Shown here: positions 28,201 to 35,947 of the stretch, piece after piece | How positions within the stretch are numbered: the first letter of the stretch is position 1 | Layout of the letters: each line of letters starts with the position of its first letter | Source: Methanobacteriales archaeon HGW-Methanobacteriales-1 | Lineage (GTDB): Archaea; Methanobacteriota; Methanobacteria; Methanobacteriales; Methanobacteriaceae | Direction: 5' to 3' | DNA: 40,564 nucleotides | Assembly (NCBI GenBank): GCA_002839705.1 | Contig: PGYO01000015.1 | Span: forward strand, 1 to 40,564 | Program-made: the position numbers and the translations under genes | The notes under the pieces: generated by a model | The model's database searches: none | What the model was told of the DNA's origin: nothing | What the model saw: the letters and a program-made list of their open reading frames with translations, nothing else

Positions 28201-28330
28201 TTTTGATCACATCAAAGGATTTTTTTTCTCCAAAAATATCAACAATTATATCTTGGACTTTAATCTCTTTGGCAACCTTGAATTTGAGCAATAAATCATC
28301 AGTATAATCAATAATTAATTCATCTTTCAT
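25211..28330 (-). CDS. Double-domain CDP-glycerol glycerophosphotransferase (TagF-like)
   Basis: The protein carries two complete glycerophosphotransferase (PF04464-type) modules in one chain. An N-terminal beta-rich region (1-280) has no clear family. Module A (about 285-620) has QHGVLGVKNL (His about 383), LHPNM (His 501) and ITDYSSVAFDFA (about 537-548). Module B (about 670-1039) has TWHGTPLKK (His about 770), RMHVTM (His about 905) and ITDYSSVMFDYA (about 943-954). The paired histidines and the DYSS box match the catalytic and CDP-binding sites known from bacterial TagF. Bacterial TagF normally has one such module with a helical N-terminus, so this looks like a fusion that might add two kinds of unit or do priming and elongation. 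No signal or membrane helix is seen. A TTTATAAA box lies about 60 bases upstream on the minus strand. Confidence 0.85.
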   Translation of the reverse strand: MKDELIIDYTDDLLLKFKVAKEIKVQDIIVDIFGEKKSFDVIKKDEYYTFNLPNSVFKEGKTGIISFFFSFINKKGQQELTNFAKFKRFRILSSPVKKIADNYIITHQTNNRNFILVVSPNLKDYKLNIDNDLSSINYQGQIVTLSGKLMTYLLPVKKLEMGLEGREFSKFIFPVNYKKIGKYHDTFNLTSELVIDSKIKDDVYDFFIYIHIDGFPEPVKMRFGKTRFIKRRGMKDHVLKYDKETLFISPYLTFSGTNISLRIERIDNNILQSIKHVKPDKNKEIWVIGERPYKAQDTGKAFFEYVRKNHPEKDAYYIIDFDSPEYENVKHLGNVINFKTKEHFETCLKATHFFGSHHIDYLYPLRNKEFLSKIKAKKIFLQHGVLGVKNLNKIYLNQKEQFDTDIFIVSTEREKQIVMEDLEFPEEQVKLTGLSRFDSLFANDLKLKKQVLIIPTWRDWLQNIDLFLESEYFKKYQNLISNKTFLDHCKENEIEIVFYLHPNMQQYSSFFSNHDVKMVLQGEIDVQKLIKESRVMITDYSSVAFDFAFLDKPVIYYQFDQERFLGKEGSHLDLERELPGDIVSNEEDLIKKFQDITQNNFQISSENQKRVNKLLKYKDAKNCERIYNAAQNYKVKLSIAQKIRSAEKYRKGYNFFRRSNFYFPTMKVLYKIFKILPLKERYVFESGVGVQYSDSPRVIYEKLLKIKPDAECIWSYDKTSFIHPLTTKVVKRLSPEYYYYLATSKYWVNNQNFPTYLSKRKKTSYLQTWHGTPLKKMLFDLKEIYGREKGYIKRVEKAKNQWNYLISQNSYATKHFRTAFRYDGPILEEGYPRNDILVNNPEKDLIISKIRNNYSIPSSKKIILYAPTFRDTKKVENKFESDIKIDFAEFNKRFGEEYVLLMRMHVTMNSNIEIPEEYKKSVINVSAYPDIQDLFLMTDILITDYSSVMFDYAVLERPILFYAYDLEEYQNDIRGSYLDYEKEVPGAIVKNQKDLFESIDNIEDIEIKYKSKLSNFKQKYAPLDDGNAAKRIVEKVLLD

Positions 28331-28606
28331 TTTTTATCCCTTTTTATAGTTTGGAGCGTATTTTTGAATTATTAATTAGTTAGAGTTTTATAAATAGTTA
28401 TTTAATAATTAATATTATCTGATGATAACATCTTTATAGATTATGATTCAAGACTTAATAAAATAACTCAAAATATATTTTATAACTTAGTTAATATATT
28501 TAAGTGGGTGTTTTTAATCTATATTTCAAGTAGTTTAGTACTTTAAATGAGTTTTATTTATCTATACCCAGTTAATTCTAATATTTTAATCAGATCAAGT
28601 GGTAAT

Positions 28607-29860
28607 ATGAATGGGAATGTTAAAGAATTTATTAAAAATTATATTATTTTACCAGGATATGCTTTTTTCAGGAAATTACCCATAAAAAAGGATTTAATTA
28701 TCTTTGAAAGTAACATGGGCCGAAATTACAGTGGAAATCCCAAACACATTTATGAAGAGATGATAAGAATTGGTTTGGACACGGAATTGGAATGTATTTG
28801 GGTACTGGAAGATACTAATACTGAAATCCCTGGAAATGCTAAAAAAATAAAAAGGAGCAGATTATCTTACTATTATAATATGGCCAGGGCCAAAATATGG
28901 GTATTTGATACAAGGGACCCACCATCTATCCAAAAAAGAGATCAAGGTTATTATATACAAACTTGGCATGGAACACCTCTTAAAAAGCTGGGAATGGATA
29001 TGGATGATGTTTTCATGGCAGGTAATATGGATATAATTGATTACAAGCGTAATTTATATAATGATACTCAAAAATGGGATTTTTTGCTTTCCCAAAATGA
29101 ATTCTCTACAGAGATATTTAAAAGGGCCTTTGCCTTTGCTGATGAGGGGTCTAAATTCCAGGAGATATGGACTTATGGATACCCTCGAAATGATGTTCTA
29201 AGCAATAATAATAACGAAAAGGACATAAAAAAATTAAAAGAAGATTTGGGTATTCCTAAAGATAAAAAAGTATTGCTTTATGCTCCTACTTGGAGAGACA
29301 ATGAGTTTCACCGTCAAAGCATATATAAATTTGCCACAGCACTAGATTTTGACTTATTAAAGGAAAAACTGGCTGATAATTATGCTATAATTGTCAAATA
29401 TCACTATCTGGTGGTAGAAAATATCGATTGGTCTGATTATGAAGGTTTTATTTATACGTTTGAAGCAGATCAAGATATATCCAATCTTTATCTGGTTTCA
29501 GATATGCTAATCACCGATTATTCATCAGTTATGTTTGATTACTGTATTTTAGATAGGCCCATGTTCTTTTTCATGTATGATTTAGAATCATATCGAGATG
29601 AATTAAGAGGATTCTACTTTGATGTGTTAGAAGAGATACCCGGACCAATTTCCAAAAAAACGGAAGAACTAATTGAAGATATAAAAAATCATGATTTTGA
29701 AATTTATCAATCTAAATACCGAGCTTTTAAGGACAAATACGTCAAATATGATGATGGTAAAGCTTCTAATAGAGTAATTGATAAGATTTTGGAACTTAAA
29801 GACACAGATAAAAATGTAGCTCGCAAAGAACTGGATAAAAATCTATCAAATGAGAATTAG
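28607..29860 (+). CDS. CDP-glycerol glycerophosphotransferase, single domain (copy 1)
   Basis: This is a TagF/TagB-family enzyme, expected to move glycerol-phosphate (or a related polyol-phosphate) from the CDP-activated form to a growing polymer. Key motifs are YIQTWHGTPLKKLGMDMD, IVKYHYLV and ITDYSSVMFDYCILDRPM. I start at the ATG at 28607 because it aligns with the start of the paralogue at 30024 (both 22-23 residues before the LP[IV] segment) and GTGGTAAT precedes it. An in-frame ATG at 28547 would add 20 residues. The N-terminal hydrophobic helix (about 9-22) may touch the membrane, as the bacterial enzymes do. It is divergent from the double-domain gene and first of three paralogues in a row. 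Confidence 0.85.
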   Translation: MNGNVKEFIKNYIILPGYAFFRKLPIKKDLIIFESNMGRNYSGNPKHIYEEMIRIGLDTELECIWVLEDTNTEIPGNAKKIKRSRLSYYYNMARAKIWVFDTRDPPSIQKRDQGYYIQTWHGTPLKKLGMDMDDVFMAGNMDIIDYKRNLYNDTQKWDFLLSQNEFSTEIFKRAFAFADEGSKFQEIWTYGYPRNDVLSNNNNEKDIKKLKEDLGIPKDKKVLLYAPTWRDNEFHRQSIYKFATALDFDLLKEKLADNYAIIVKYHYLVVENIDWSDYEGFIYTFEADQDISNLYLVSDMLITDYSSVMFDYCILDRPMFFFMYDLESYRDELRGFYFDVLEEIPGPISKKTEELIEDIKNHDFEIYQSKYRAFKDKYVKYDDGKASNRVIDKILELKDTDKNVARKELDKNLSNEN

Positions 29861-30023
29861 AATAAAATGAGTGGCCTTAATGTTGAATTGAATATATTTC
29901 CTCCAGTTAAACCATATAGTATTTTAATTCAACAAACTATATTTAAAAATAAAGAACTTATTTAAACTAACTATTAAGTAAATTTATTTTATTAAAAAGG
30001 CATATTTTAATTAAGGAGTTACT

Positions 30024-31253
30024 ATGAAGGCCCGAGAGATCACTAAAAAAGCTATTATTTTTATATATCATATTTTTTTAAAAGTTTTACCGGTGAATAA
30101 TAAGGTGATCTTCTTTGAGAGTAATGTAGGGAGGAATTATTCCAGTAATCCGAAGTATGTTTATGAAGAAATGGTTAAACAGGGATTGGATAAAAAGTTT
30201 AAATGCATATGGTCTGTGGAGGATTTGAGTTTAGAAATCCCTGGGAATGCTAAAAAGGTTAAACGGGCTAGATTATGGTATTTATATTACTTGGCTATAG
30301 CTAAAGTATGGGTATGTGATACGAGACAACCTTCTTTCCTAGTTAAAAGGCTAGAAACTACTTATATTCAACTATGGCACGGCACTCCTCTCAAGAGACT
30401 GGCCATGGATATGGATGTTCTTTCTATGAGTGAAGGAATGGAATTATCAGAATATAAAAAATTATTTCTTGAAAATACTAAAACCTGGGACTATCTAATT
30501 TCACAGAGTGAATACACCACTAAGAAATTCCAGTCTTGCTTTGCATTCGAAAAGGAAATATTAGAAACTGGTTTTCCAAGAAATGACATTTTATTTGATA
30601 AAAATAATGAAGAATCAATAGAATCACTTAAAAAAAATTATAATCTTCCTCTGGATAAGAAAATCATATTATATGCACCCACATGGAGGGATGATGAGTT
30701 TTATGAGAATGGAATATACAAGTTCTCTTTACAAATAGGCCTGGACCTTTTACAAAAAGAACTAGCTGATACTTATATTATCCTAATTAAACTGCATTAT
30801 CTGGTTAAAGACTCACTAGATTGGAGTAAATATGCCGGATTTGTATATGAATGCGATCATTTAGGAGACATACAGGAGCTGTATTTAATCTCTAACTATT
30901 TAATAACAGACTATTCTTCAGTTATGTTTGATTATGCTTTACTCAGAAGGCCTATGCTAATTTATGCCTATGACTATGAAAATTACCGTGATAATCTGAG
31001 AGGGTTCTATTTCGATATATTTGAAGAATTTCCAGGCCCTATAGTTACAGATAGTTATGATTTAATTGAATCTATTAAAAATTATGATTATGTTGAATAT
31101 GAAGAAAAATACAATAAATTCTTAGATAAGTTCACAAGCTTTGATAAGGGCCATGCTTCAGGTTTGATAGTGGATTTGATTTTAGAAAAGGCTAAAGATT
31201 CATCAAAAGGCCTTAAAGAAGATAAAAAATATAAAGAGGCTAATCATGGATAA
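30024..31253 (+). CDS. CDP-glycerol glycerophosphotransferase, single domain (copy 2)
   Basis: This is a close paralogue of the gene at 28607, with the same order of motifs: FFESNVGRNYSSNPKYVYEE, YIQLWHGTPLKRLAMDMD, ILIKLHYLV, and ITDYSSVMFDYALLRRPM. Both proteins share a YxYDxExYRDxLRGFYFD-type segment after the DYSS box, so they come from a tandem duplication. The amphipathic or hydrophobic N-terminus (about 9-22) probably docks at the membrane. The ATG at 30024 has an AAGGAGTTACT site. The gene ends inside the start of the next one (ATGGATAA overlap), implying translational coupling. Confidence 0.87.
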   Translation: MKAREITKKAIIFIYHIFLKVLPVNNKVIFFESNVGRNYSSNPKYVYEEMVKQGLDKKFKCIWSVEDLSLEIPGNAKKVKRARLWYLYYLAIAKVWVCDTRQPSFLVKRLETTYIQLWHGTPLKRLAMDMDVLSMSEGMELSEYKKLFLENTKTWDYLISQSEYTTKKFQSCFAFEKEILETGFPRNDILFDKNNEESIESLKKNYNLPLDKKIILYAPTWRDDEFYENGIYKFSLQIGLDLLQKELADTYIILIKLHYLVKDSLDWSKYAGFVYECDHLGDIQELYLISNYLITDYSSVMFDYALLRRPMLIYAYDYENYRDNLRGFYFDIFEEFPGPIVTDSYDLIESIKNYDYVEYEEKYNKFLDKFTSFDKGHASGLIVDLILEKAKDSSKGLKEDKKYKEANHG

Positions 31254-32412
31254 AGGCGCTTTTTTTAAGATTATTGCCTATGATATAATGGCTCTTTTCT
31301 TTTATTTTAGTTACTTGTTCCCTATAAATTCACAAAAGATACTCCTAATCATGACTCACGATGAAAGCGACGAGGGAAATGTGGGATCAGCAGCCAATTA
31401 TTTTAAGGAAAAAGAGGGTAATTTAATTTTTAAAAGAGTTACTAAAGAAAATTACAACTTTAAAAAGAATAAAAACCTTTTTAAAAATTTATTTCACATG
31501 TTTATTGGTGTACCCTACCACATGGCCACATCTGGGACTATATTCATGGATAATGTTTTTTTACCTTTTTCTTCGGTAAGATTGAAAAAAAATACTCGCC
31601 TGATTCAACTATGGCACGGAACTGGAGCTTTAAAGAAGTTTGGACTGGATAGTGAGGAAGGATGGATACGCGACCGGGCAATAAAAGTTAATGACAATAC
31701 CACCCATTTCATTGTAGCTTCTAAATGGATGAAGGAAGTTTATAAAACTGCATTTGGAGTTACTTATGGAGTAACTGATATCGGATGTCCTAGAACTGAT
31801 TTATTTTTCCATGAAGATCTTCTTAGTGAAAAAAGAGCAGAATTTTTTAGTAGTTTTCCTGCTTTGTCGTCTAAAAAAATTATACTTTATGCTCCGACAT
31901 TTAGAGATGATGAAACTGTGGATGATATAAGTATTAATCTGGATATTCCTGAATTAATGTCCAAACTGGATGATAACCATGTTTTAGGCCTTAGGCTCCA
32001 CCCTCATGTATCAAATAAAGTAGATTTGGATAATATATGTTTACAAGGGCCATATGGGGATAGGATTTTTGATTTCTCACATTATGGCCAATTAAATACC
32101 TTGCTGGTTTGCAGTGATATTTTAATAACGGATTACTCATCTATTATCTACGAATATGCTCTGCTGGGAAAGCAGATGATATTTTACAGCTACGACTTGA
32201 CCAAATTTGAAAAATTAGGCCGAGGATTCTATGATGATTATGAATCCATGGTTCCCGGCCCAGTTGTTTTTAAAACTCAAGAAATTGTGGATGAAATTAA
32301 TAATCCCACGGAATATGACTTAGATGAATTTTTGGCCAAATATTTGGAAAATTGTGATGGGCATGCTAGAGCGAGATTGTATGATTTATTGGCTTTGGAT
32401 GGATGGGGATAA
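31246..32412 (+). CDS. Divergent CDP-glycerol/ribitol glycerophosphotransferase (copy 3)
   Basis: This is a third TagF/TagB-type protein, less similar to the previous two. The N-terminus has a strong hydrophobic helix (about 5-25) and then KILLIMTHDESDEGNVGSA. The first motif is LWHGTGALKKFGLDSEEGW, lacking the proline of WHGTPLKK; the second is LRLHPHVSN, a canonical HP; the third is ITDYSSIIYEYALLGKQM. These changes resemble priming or alternative-polyol transferases more than main-chain TagF. It overlaps copy 2 by eight bases, so both are surely made together. The exact donor is unknown. Confidence 0.84.
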   Translation: MDKGAFFKIIAYDIMALFFYFSYLFPINSQKILLIMTHDESDEGNVGSAANYFKEKEGNLIFKRVTKENYNFKKNKNLFKNLFHMFIGVPYHMATSGTIFMDNVFLPFSSVRLKKNTRLIQLWHGTGALKKFGLDSEEGWIRDRAIKVNDNTTHFIVASKWMKEVYKTAFGVTYGVTDIGCPRTDLFFHEDLLSEKRAEFFSSFPALSSKKIILYAPTFRDDETVDDISINLDIPELMSKLDDNHVLGLRLHPHVSNKVDLDNICLQGPYGDRIFDFSHYGQLNTLLVCSDILITDYSSIIYEYALLGKQMIFYSYDLTKFEKLGRGFYDDYESMVPGPVVFKTQEIVDEINNPTEYDLDEFLAKYLENCDGHARARLYDLLALDGWG

Positions 32413-32583
32413 TGAATTAGCTATTTTTTGCTATTAAATTAATTCTTTTTTTCTTGTTTATTTCATGATTTTAATTTAATTTCGTTATAGGCTGGTTTGA
32501 CGAAGATTAAATATTATTTTTTAAAGTAAAATTAACACTATTAAAATACAAATCAGGTTATATACATTACTGGGCGGATTATT

Positions 32584-32784
32584 GTGGTTAAAAAATGCAG
32601 AAAACTATGCAATGAGTTCACTTTTCCATCAGATCTAGAAGATGGTAAAACTAAACTAACCGGGACTTCACTTTTTGAAAATGTTCCAGATAATGATGAA
32701 ATACTCATTTCTGGAATGTAAAACGGGGCCACTGAAAGCTGAGATCAGTTTTTAAAGTTATGGATTAAAGAAATAATTGATTGA
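32584..32784 (+). pseudogene. Possible decayed small zinc-type protein
   Basis: From a GTG at 32584 the frame reads VVKKCRKLCNEFTFPSDLED and ends at 32721 after 45 codons. The same frame continues with a second stop at 32740-32742 and then DQFLKLWIKEIID to 32784, which also looks coding. The C-x4-C near the start resembles a damaged zinc knuckle. I read this as an eroded gene of about 66 residues, but a short expressed protein from the first part cannot be excluded. Confidence 0.35.
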
Positions 32785-32864
32785 TAAATTATATTTAATT
32801 GTAACTATAACATATTATTTTAAATGGATATAAAAATAAATTTTAATTAAATCATGTGATCATT

Positions 32865-33224
32865 ATGCCAGAAATAACTCCAGAAGTCATATTTAAAAAA
32901 GAAAGTGGGGAAACTGTTTCTCTACTGGAAAAATTCGTAAGATTACAATCTAGGGCAGGTGGATTATTAACTGTTAATTTCCGGGCCCCTGAAGAGGAAA
33001 TGATAAACATAAAAGAATTTTTCAAATTATTCCAGAATGATGAATTAGTTAAAATTGATATTGGGGGAACTGGTGATATTAACTGTTCTTTCAAAGGAAT
33101 TTCACCCATACTGGAGCATAAGGATGAAACTGGATTTCCTTACTTTTCACTTTCAGTCACCCTCCAGGATCAGGCTAAATTGAATCAACCTGATGACGAA
33201 CCCCCGTCCTGTGGATGTGGCTAA
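32865..33224 (+). CDS. Conserved hypothetical protein with C-terminal Cys tail, 119 aa
   Basis: I do not recognise a named family. The protein is small and soluble, with a beta-alpha pattern (LLTVNFRAPEEEMINIKEFF) and a KIDIGGTGDINCSFKGISPI core. The chain ends DDEPPSCGCG, a Cys-Gly-Cys tail that could bind a metal or carry a thiol function. I use the ATG at 32865 because GTGAT (32856-32860), matching the common site in this window, lies four bases upstream; the GTG at 32856 would put that site inside the gene. It stands alone, followed by other small Cys-rich genes. Confidence 0.72.
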   Translation: MPEITPEVIFKKESGETVSLLEKFVRLQSRAGGLLTVNFRAPEEEMINIKEFFKLFQNDELVKIDIGGTGDINCSFKGISPILEHKDETGFPYFSLSVTLQDQAKLNQPDDEPPSCGCG

Positions 33225-33410
33225 ATAGTCATATAATATTTTTTTAATTTATTTTTTTTAATTTTAAATTAATTCTCCTTTTAAATACCTCAAATCACTA
33301 AAATTTTACACTTAATAAAATAAATAAATCGTAGTGCAATTTTAATAGAATAATAAAAATGCATATCTAATTTTTTAAATGCCAAATATTCATTTAAATT
33401 GGTGAAAAAA

Positions 33411-33722
33411 ATGTCAATTGATTTTAGTATGGAGAATATAAAAAAATGTCTTTGTATGAGATGTCCGGTGCAGATGGAGAGCCAGTGCGTTAATGATAAA
33501 GAGAAAATTATGATTCTAATGACTCAGCAAGATCTGGACAGCCCTATGAGGATGGATGAAGAAAGAGTTCCAGGTCTTTATTGTTCCACGGGAAAGGCCA
33601 TTTGCAAGGATACAAATGCTTATCAGATTTGCAGGTGCAATGAGTGCTCTGTCTGGATGGGGAACAGATTGGATAAAAAAGAGATATCTAAATACTTTTG
33701 TATCAATGGAAAGGCCAAATAA
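33411..33722 (+). CDS. Cys-rich DUF2769-type protein, 103 aa
   Basis: The protein has the Cys pattern of the DUF2769 family of methanogens: CLCMRCPVQMESQCV near the N-terminus, then GLYCSTGKAICKD, a CRCNECSVW cluster and YFCINGKA at the end. At least ten cysteines suggest two zinc sites or an iron-sulfur cluster. The family function is unknown. I start at the ATG at 33411, with GGTGA six bases upstream at 33400; the GTG at 33399-33403 forms part of that site. Its neighbours are other small Cys-rich proteins, but no operon is obvious. Confidence 0.82.
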   Translation: MSIDFSMENIKKCLCMRCPVQMESQCVNDKEKIMILMTQQDLDSPMRMDEERVPGLYCSTGKAICKDTNAYQICRCNECSVWMGNRLDKKEISKYFCINGKAK

Positions 33723-33835
33723 TCTTCTAATTCTAAATTTAAACACTGATAAATAACTATAATGAGAATTATGCTGTAAATCTGCGAGCGATCTAACTAA
33801 TAAAACTTTAAACGAAAAAGAAAACCATTTATTAC

Positions 33836-33955
33836 CTATTTGCCAGGATAGTATTCTAATTCGCCTCGACACTGGCATCGTTCAAAGTCGTCAGGACTTT
33901 CTCCTTCAGCTAGTTCGTAGTACCCACCACATAATTTACATAATAAGTAACTCAT
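33836..33955 (-). CDS. Zinc-ribbon microprotein, 39 aa
   Basis: The minus strand encodes [20 protein letters not shown], then [19 protein letters not shown]. Two C-x-x-C or C-x-C knuckles (CKLC and CQC), spaced about 20 residues apart with a GGYYEL turn, make a plausible complete zinc ribbon. Similar one-ribbon proteins are widespread in Methanobacteriales. The ATG at 33955 is preceded by a weak TTGGGGAAAAA site. It is divergent from the gene at 34158 and convergent with the DUF2769 gene. Its function is unknown. Confidence 0.7.
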   Translation of the reverse strand: MSYLLCKLCGGYYELAEGESPDDFERCQCRGELEYYPGK

Positions 33956-34157
33956 AGTTTTTCCCCAATTATACCTATAATTAACTTCTATTCTTACAAT
34001 AGATAATTGTTTTGTTTTGATTTTTAATTAACTAATGGTATTGATTTTTTTTATTAAAAAACCTATAATAATAACTTTTTTTCAATTTGGAGTAAAATAT
34101 TAATACAATTTCTACAATAAATATAATATAATACATAAAATGGAATGAGGTGAATCA

Positions 34158-34532
34158 ATGGATAGAAATTTAATCATAGTTGCAGCCATAGTTATAATAA
34201 TTGTGGCAGTTGCTGGTGCTTGGTATGTTATGCAACCGGCTTCTGTAAACAATACGGCTAATAATACTACCAATGGCACTATTTACACCAATATATCTAA
34301 TGATACTAATAATACTATAAAAAACAATACTACCAACTCTACAAATATAACTAAGGTTCAGGCCAATAAGCTGGCCAGTAAATACATTGGAATGGGTGTT
34401 TACTTGGGAAATAATACGACTTTAACCACCTATAAAAAAGTTAAAGTGTGGAATGTCTCGGTATACACCACTCAGGGCCTTTACTCAAGTTCTATTTATA
34501 TAAATGTGAGAACGGGTAAAAGAGTTCAATGA
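34158..34532 (+). CDS. Exported Asn/Thr-rich protein with PepSY-like end, 124 aa
   Basis: A hydrophobic segment at about 5-25 after MDRN forms a signal anchor. It is followed by a low-complexity Asn/Thr linker (about 29-64) full of N-x-[ST] sequons, so it is probably heavily N-glycosylated outside the cell. The C-terminal 60 residues (VQANKLASKYIG, then KVWNVSVYTTQG and IYINVRTGKRVQ) look like a PepSY-type domain, thought to bind or inhibit proteins at the surface. The ATG at 34158 follows ATGAGGTGAATCA. The protein should sit in or outside the membrane near the pseudomurein wall. Confidence 0.78.
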   Translation: MDRNLIIVAAIVIIIVAVAGAWYVMQPASVNNTANNTTNGTIYTNISNDTNNTIKNNTTNSTNITKVQANKLASKYIGMGVYLGNNTTLTTYKKVKVWNVSVYTTQGLYSSSIYINVRTGKRVQ

Positions 34533-34680
34533 TTGGATTTAGTTATAATCCAATTATTTTATTTATTTTATTTTTAGTCAATTCTTAAAAATATTATTTT
34601 AATAGTTCTTTATAAAAATATAAATATTATTTTTAATTCTATTATTAATTTACACTCAAAAATATGAGGTCTGAATAAAA

Positions 34681-35250
34681 ATGAAAATAACCTGTATCAA
34701 GGGAAGCCCCCGTAAAAATGCTAACAGTTCCATAATTGCTGATAAACTATTAAATCAATTAGAAAGTCCTGAAAATGAAATAAAAACCTTTGAATTGAAT
34801 AAATTAAATTACAAGGGATGTCAAGGGTGTCGAGGATGCTTTACTCGTGTTGAAAAATGCACCATCAATGATGACCTGCAGGATGTTTTAGAATCTGTCA
34901 GAGAATCTGATGTTATGGTGCTGGCCTCTCCGGTGTATTATGGTGATATAACTTCCCAGGCCAAAGCATTTGTGGATAGAACATATTCTTATTATGTACC
35001 TGATTTTTTAACTAATCCTAATCCAAGCAGATTAAACCCCGGAAAGAAGATGGTAATGATTTTATCTCAGGGAAATCCTGACGAAGAAGCTTTTAATGAT
35101 ATTTTTCCTAGATACAGCTACTTCTTCCAGAGACATGCCTTTAATGATAGGTTTTTAATTAGATCTTGTGGTGTGAGGGAAGAAGGAGAAGTTTTAAAAA
35201 GGGAAGATGTACTGCAAAAGGTCAAGAAAGTTGCCGAAGATCTTTTATAA
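34681..35250 (+). CDS. NADPH-dependent FMN reductase / iron-sulfur flavoprotein-like
   Basis: This has the flavodoxin-like fold of the NADPH-dependent FMN reductase family. The N-terminal phosphate loop is KGSPRKNANSS (8-18), binding FMN. It continues to YKGCQGCRGCF (about 48-58), with several cysteines like the cluster-binding region of archaeal iron-sulfur flavoproteins, and then ASPVYYGDITSQAKAFVDR, a family hallmark. The 189-residue length fits. The cysteine spacing (C-x2-C-x2-C plus a later C) suggests a [4Fe-4S] cluster may be held, but this is not certain. It is followed 27 bases later by a flavin reductase-domain gene, so they probably form an operon acting in redox balance or oxygen detoxification. 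Confidence 0.82.
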   Translation: MKITCIKGSPRKNANSSIIADKLLNQLESPENEIKTFELNKLNYKGCQGCRGCFTRVEKCTINDDLQDVLESVRESDVMVLASPVYYGDITSQAKAFVDRTYSYYVPDFLTNPNPSRLNPGKKMVMILSQGNPDEEAFNDIFPRYSYFFQRHAFNDRFLIRSCGVREEGEVLKREDVLQKVKKVAEDLL

Positions 35251-35277
35251 GTTTACAATGGATTTGGAATGATTATT

Positions 35278-35877
35278 ATGAAAAAAAGTCTAGGCCCTAA
35301 GGTATTTGGTTTCCCAGCCCCTGTTTTTATGGTGGGTTCTTATAATGAAAATGCCCAGGCCAATGTAATGAATGCTGCCGCAGCAGGGGCTTGCTGTCTT
35401 TCACCACCTTGTGTTTATGTTTCCCTTAGGGAGGCCACTCGCACTTATCATAATATTATGCGAAATAAAGCTTTTACCATTAGTATACCTTCCCAAGAGC
35501 AAGTTGTTGAAGCGGATTATTTTGGTATGGCTTCGGGTAAGAATGTGGATAAATTTGAAGCAACTGGTTTAACTCCTGTAAACAGTGATTTGGTATATTC
35601 GCCATATGTTAATGAATTTTCAGTGGTCATGGAATGTTTGCTGAAGGAAACGGTTAATTTAGGCTCACACACCATGTTCATTGGAGAAGTTATTGATTTA
35701 AAGGCTGATGAGGATGTAACCACGAAAATCAATGTTAAATCTGATCTGGAGCTTGTTAAAGTAGATTTGGAAAAATCTAAACCATTTATTTATGATTTAT
35801 CTTTAAGGGGTTACTATAAATTGGGTGAAAAGATAGGTAATGGGTTTTCAGATGGTTTGAAATATTTTAAGAAATAA
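35278..35877 (+). CDS. Flavin reductase-domain (FMN-binding) protein
   Basis: This is a flavoredoxin-type protein of the flavin reductase-like domain family. Typical parts are VFGFPAPVFMVGSYNENAQA near the N-terminus, the NAAAAGACCLSPPCVYVSL strand, and the RNKAFTISIPSQEQV and ADYFGMASGKNVDKF segments that surround FMN. The 199 residues match the family. It likely reduces or binds FMN for redox reactions. I start at the ATG at 35278, since GGAATGATT before it resembles the ribosome binding site; an in-frame ATG at 35269 would add three residues. The gene lies 27 bases after the FMN reductase-like gene. Confidence 0.82.
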   Translation: MKKSLGPKVFGFPAPVFMVGSYNENAQANVMNAAAAGACCLSPPCVYVSLREATRTYHNIMRNKAFTISIPSQEQVVEADYFGMASGKNVDKFEATGLTPVNSDLVYSPYVNEFSVVMECLLKETVNLGSHTMFIGEVIDLKADEDVTTKINVKSDLELVKVDLEKSKPFIYDLSLRGYYKLGEKIGNGFSDGLKYFKK

Positions 35878-35947
35878 TTTCAAGACAATACTCTTTATGA
35901 AATTTATAAATAAAAAATAGTGGGATATTGAAAATTGGGTGATTAAT

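Noticed and set aside
29882-29933. 8-bp inverted repeat GTTGAATT...AATTCAAC between the paralogue genes
   Set aside because: The arms are 36 bases apart, A/T-rich, and without a T-run; chance is likely.
33516-33878. Minus-strand frame across the DUF2769 gene
   Set aside because: It is antisense to a clear Cys-rich coding gene and overlaps the zinc-ribbon gene; it has no independent support.
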